This document shows positions 22,152 through 22,152 of a DNA stretch of 22,152 bases, piece after piece. This stretch comes from Clostridiales bacterium (GTDB lineage: Bacteria > Bacillota > Clostridia > Christensenellales > Aristaeellaceae): NCBI GenBank assembly GCA_004555535.1, contig SFHU01000048.1, positions 1 through 22,152 on the forward strand. Direction: 5' to 3'. The notes under the pieces were generated by a model. The model had not been told where the DNA came from. It searched no databases and saw only the letters and a list, made by a program, of their open reading frames with translations. The translations under genes and the position numbers were made by a program. Each line of letters begins with the position of its first letter. The stretch's first letter is position 1.

Positions 22152-22152
22152 A

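Overview
The window reads as chromosomal DNA of a GC-rich member of the Bacillota, most likely class Clostridia. The grounds are a tRNA-sensing T-box leader in front of valS, a ylxM-ffh-rpsP-khpA-rimM cluster, strong Shine-Dalgarno sites and consensus sigma-A promoters, an ECF sigma factor with a membrane anti-sigma factor, and a NimA-like flavoprotein. The order or genus cannot be fixed from the sequence alone. There is no rRNA, tRNA, CRISPR array, transposase or phage gene in view.

Layout. (1) Bases 1-502 hold the tail of a core-2/I-branching type glycosyltransferase. (2) Bases 499-3808 hold a sigma-A promoter, a valine-type T-box leader, a 55-residue membrane protein and valS, closed by a hairpin. 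(3) Bases 3835-6546 hold folC, rsmH and a NimA/PNPOx-like flavoprotein gene as a tight operon. (4) Bases 6547-6958 are a repeat-rich spacer: a diverged copy of a roughly 90-base element also found after the T-box, three small GC hairpins, a terminator-like hairpin and a promoter. (5) Bases 6959-8679 hold rsmI and a nitroreductase, overlapping by 8 bases, with a 19-bp-stem terminator. (6) Bases 8692-10267 on the minus strand hold an ECF sigma factor and its anti-sigma partner. (7) Bases 10421-12365 hold a stand-alone dnaK paralogue with its own promoter. (8) Bases 12376-13659 on the minus strand hold a 44-residue membrane protein and a type I asparaginase. (9) Bases 13728-15274 hold a VanH-like D-2-hydroxyacid dehydrogenase and a small secreted protein. 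(10) Bases 15316-18318 hold ylxM, ffh, rpsP, khpA and rimM, headed by a promoter embedded in a perfect 18-bp inverted repeat. (11) Bases 18392-21418 hold two related exported proteins of unknown function. (12) Bases 21452-21958 hold an HD-domain protein, followed by a terminator and unassigned DNA to the edge.

How the genes relate. Most are translation and protein-export housekeeping: valS, the two 16S rRNA C1402 methyltransferases rsmH (N4) and rsmI (2'-O), SRP (ylxM, ffh), ribosome assembly (rpsP, khpA, rimM), folate polyglutamylation (folC) and a chaperone. Interspersed are redox flavoproteins, a stress-response sigma/anti-sigma pair and cell-envelope proteins. I see no obvious new defence or biosynthetic system. 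The most interesting items are the inverted-repeat promoter of ylxM, the T-box-controlled small membrane protein, the covarying intergenic element, and the exported protein pair occupying the place where trmD and rplS usually follow rimM.
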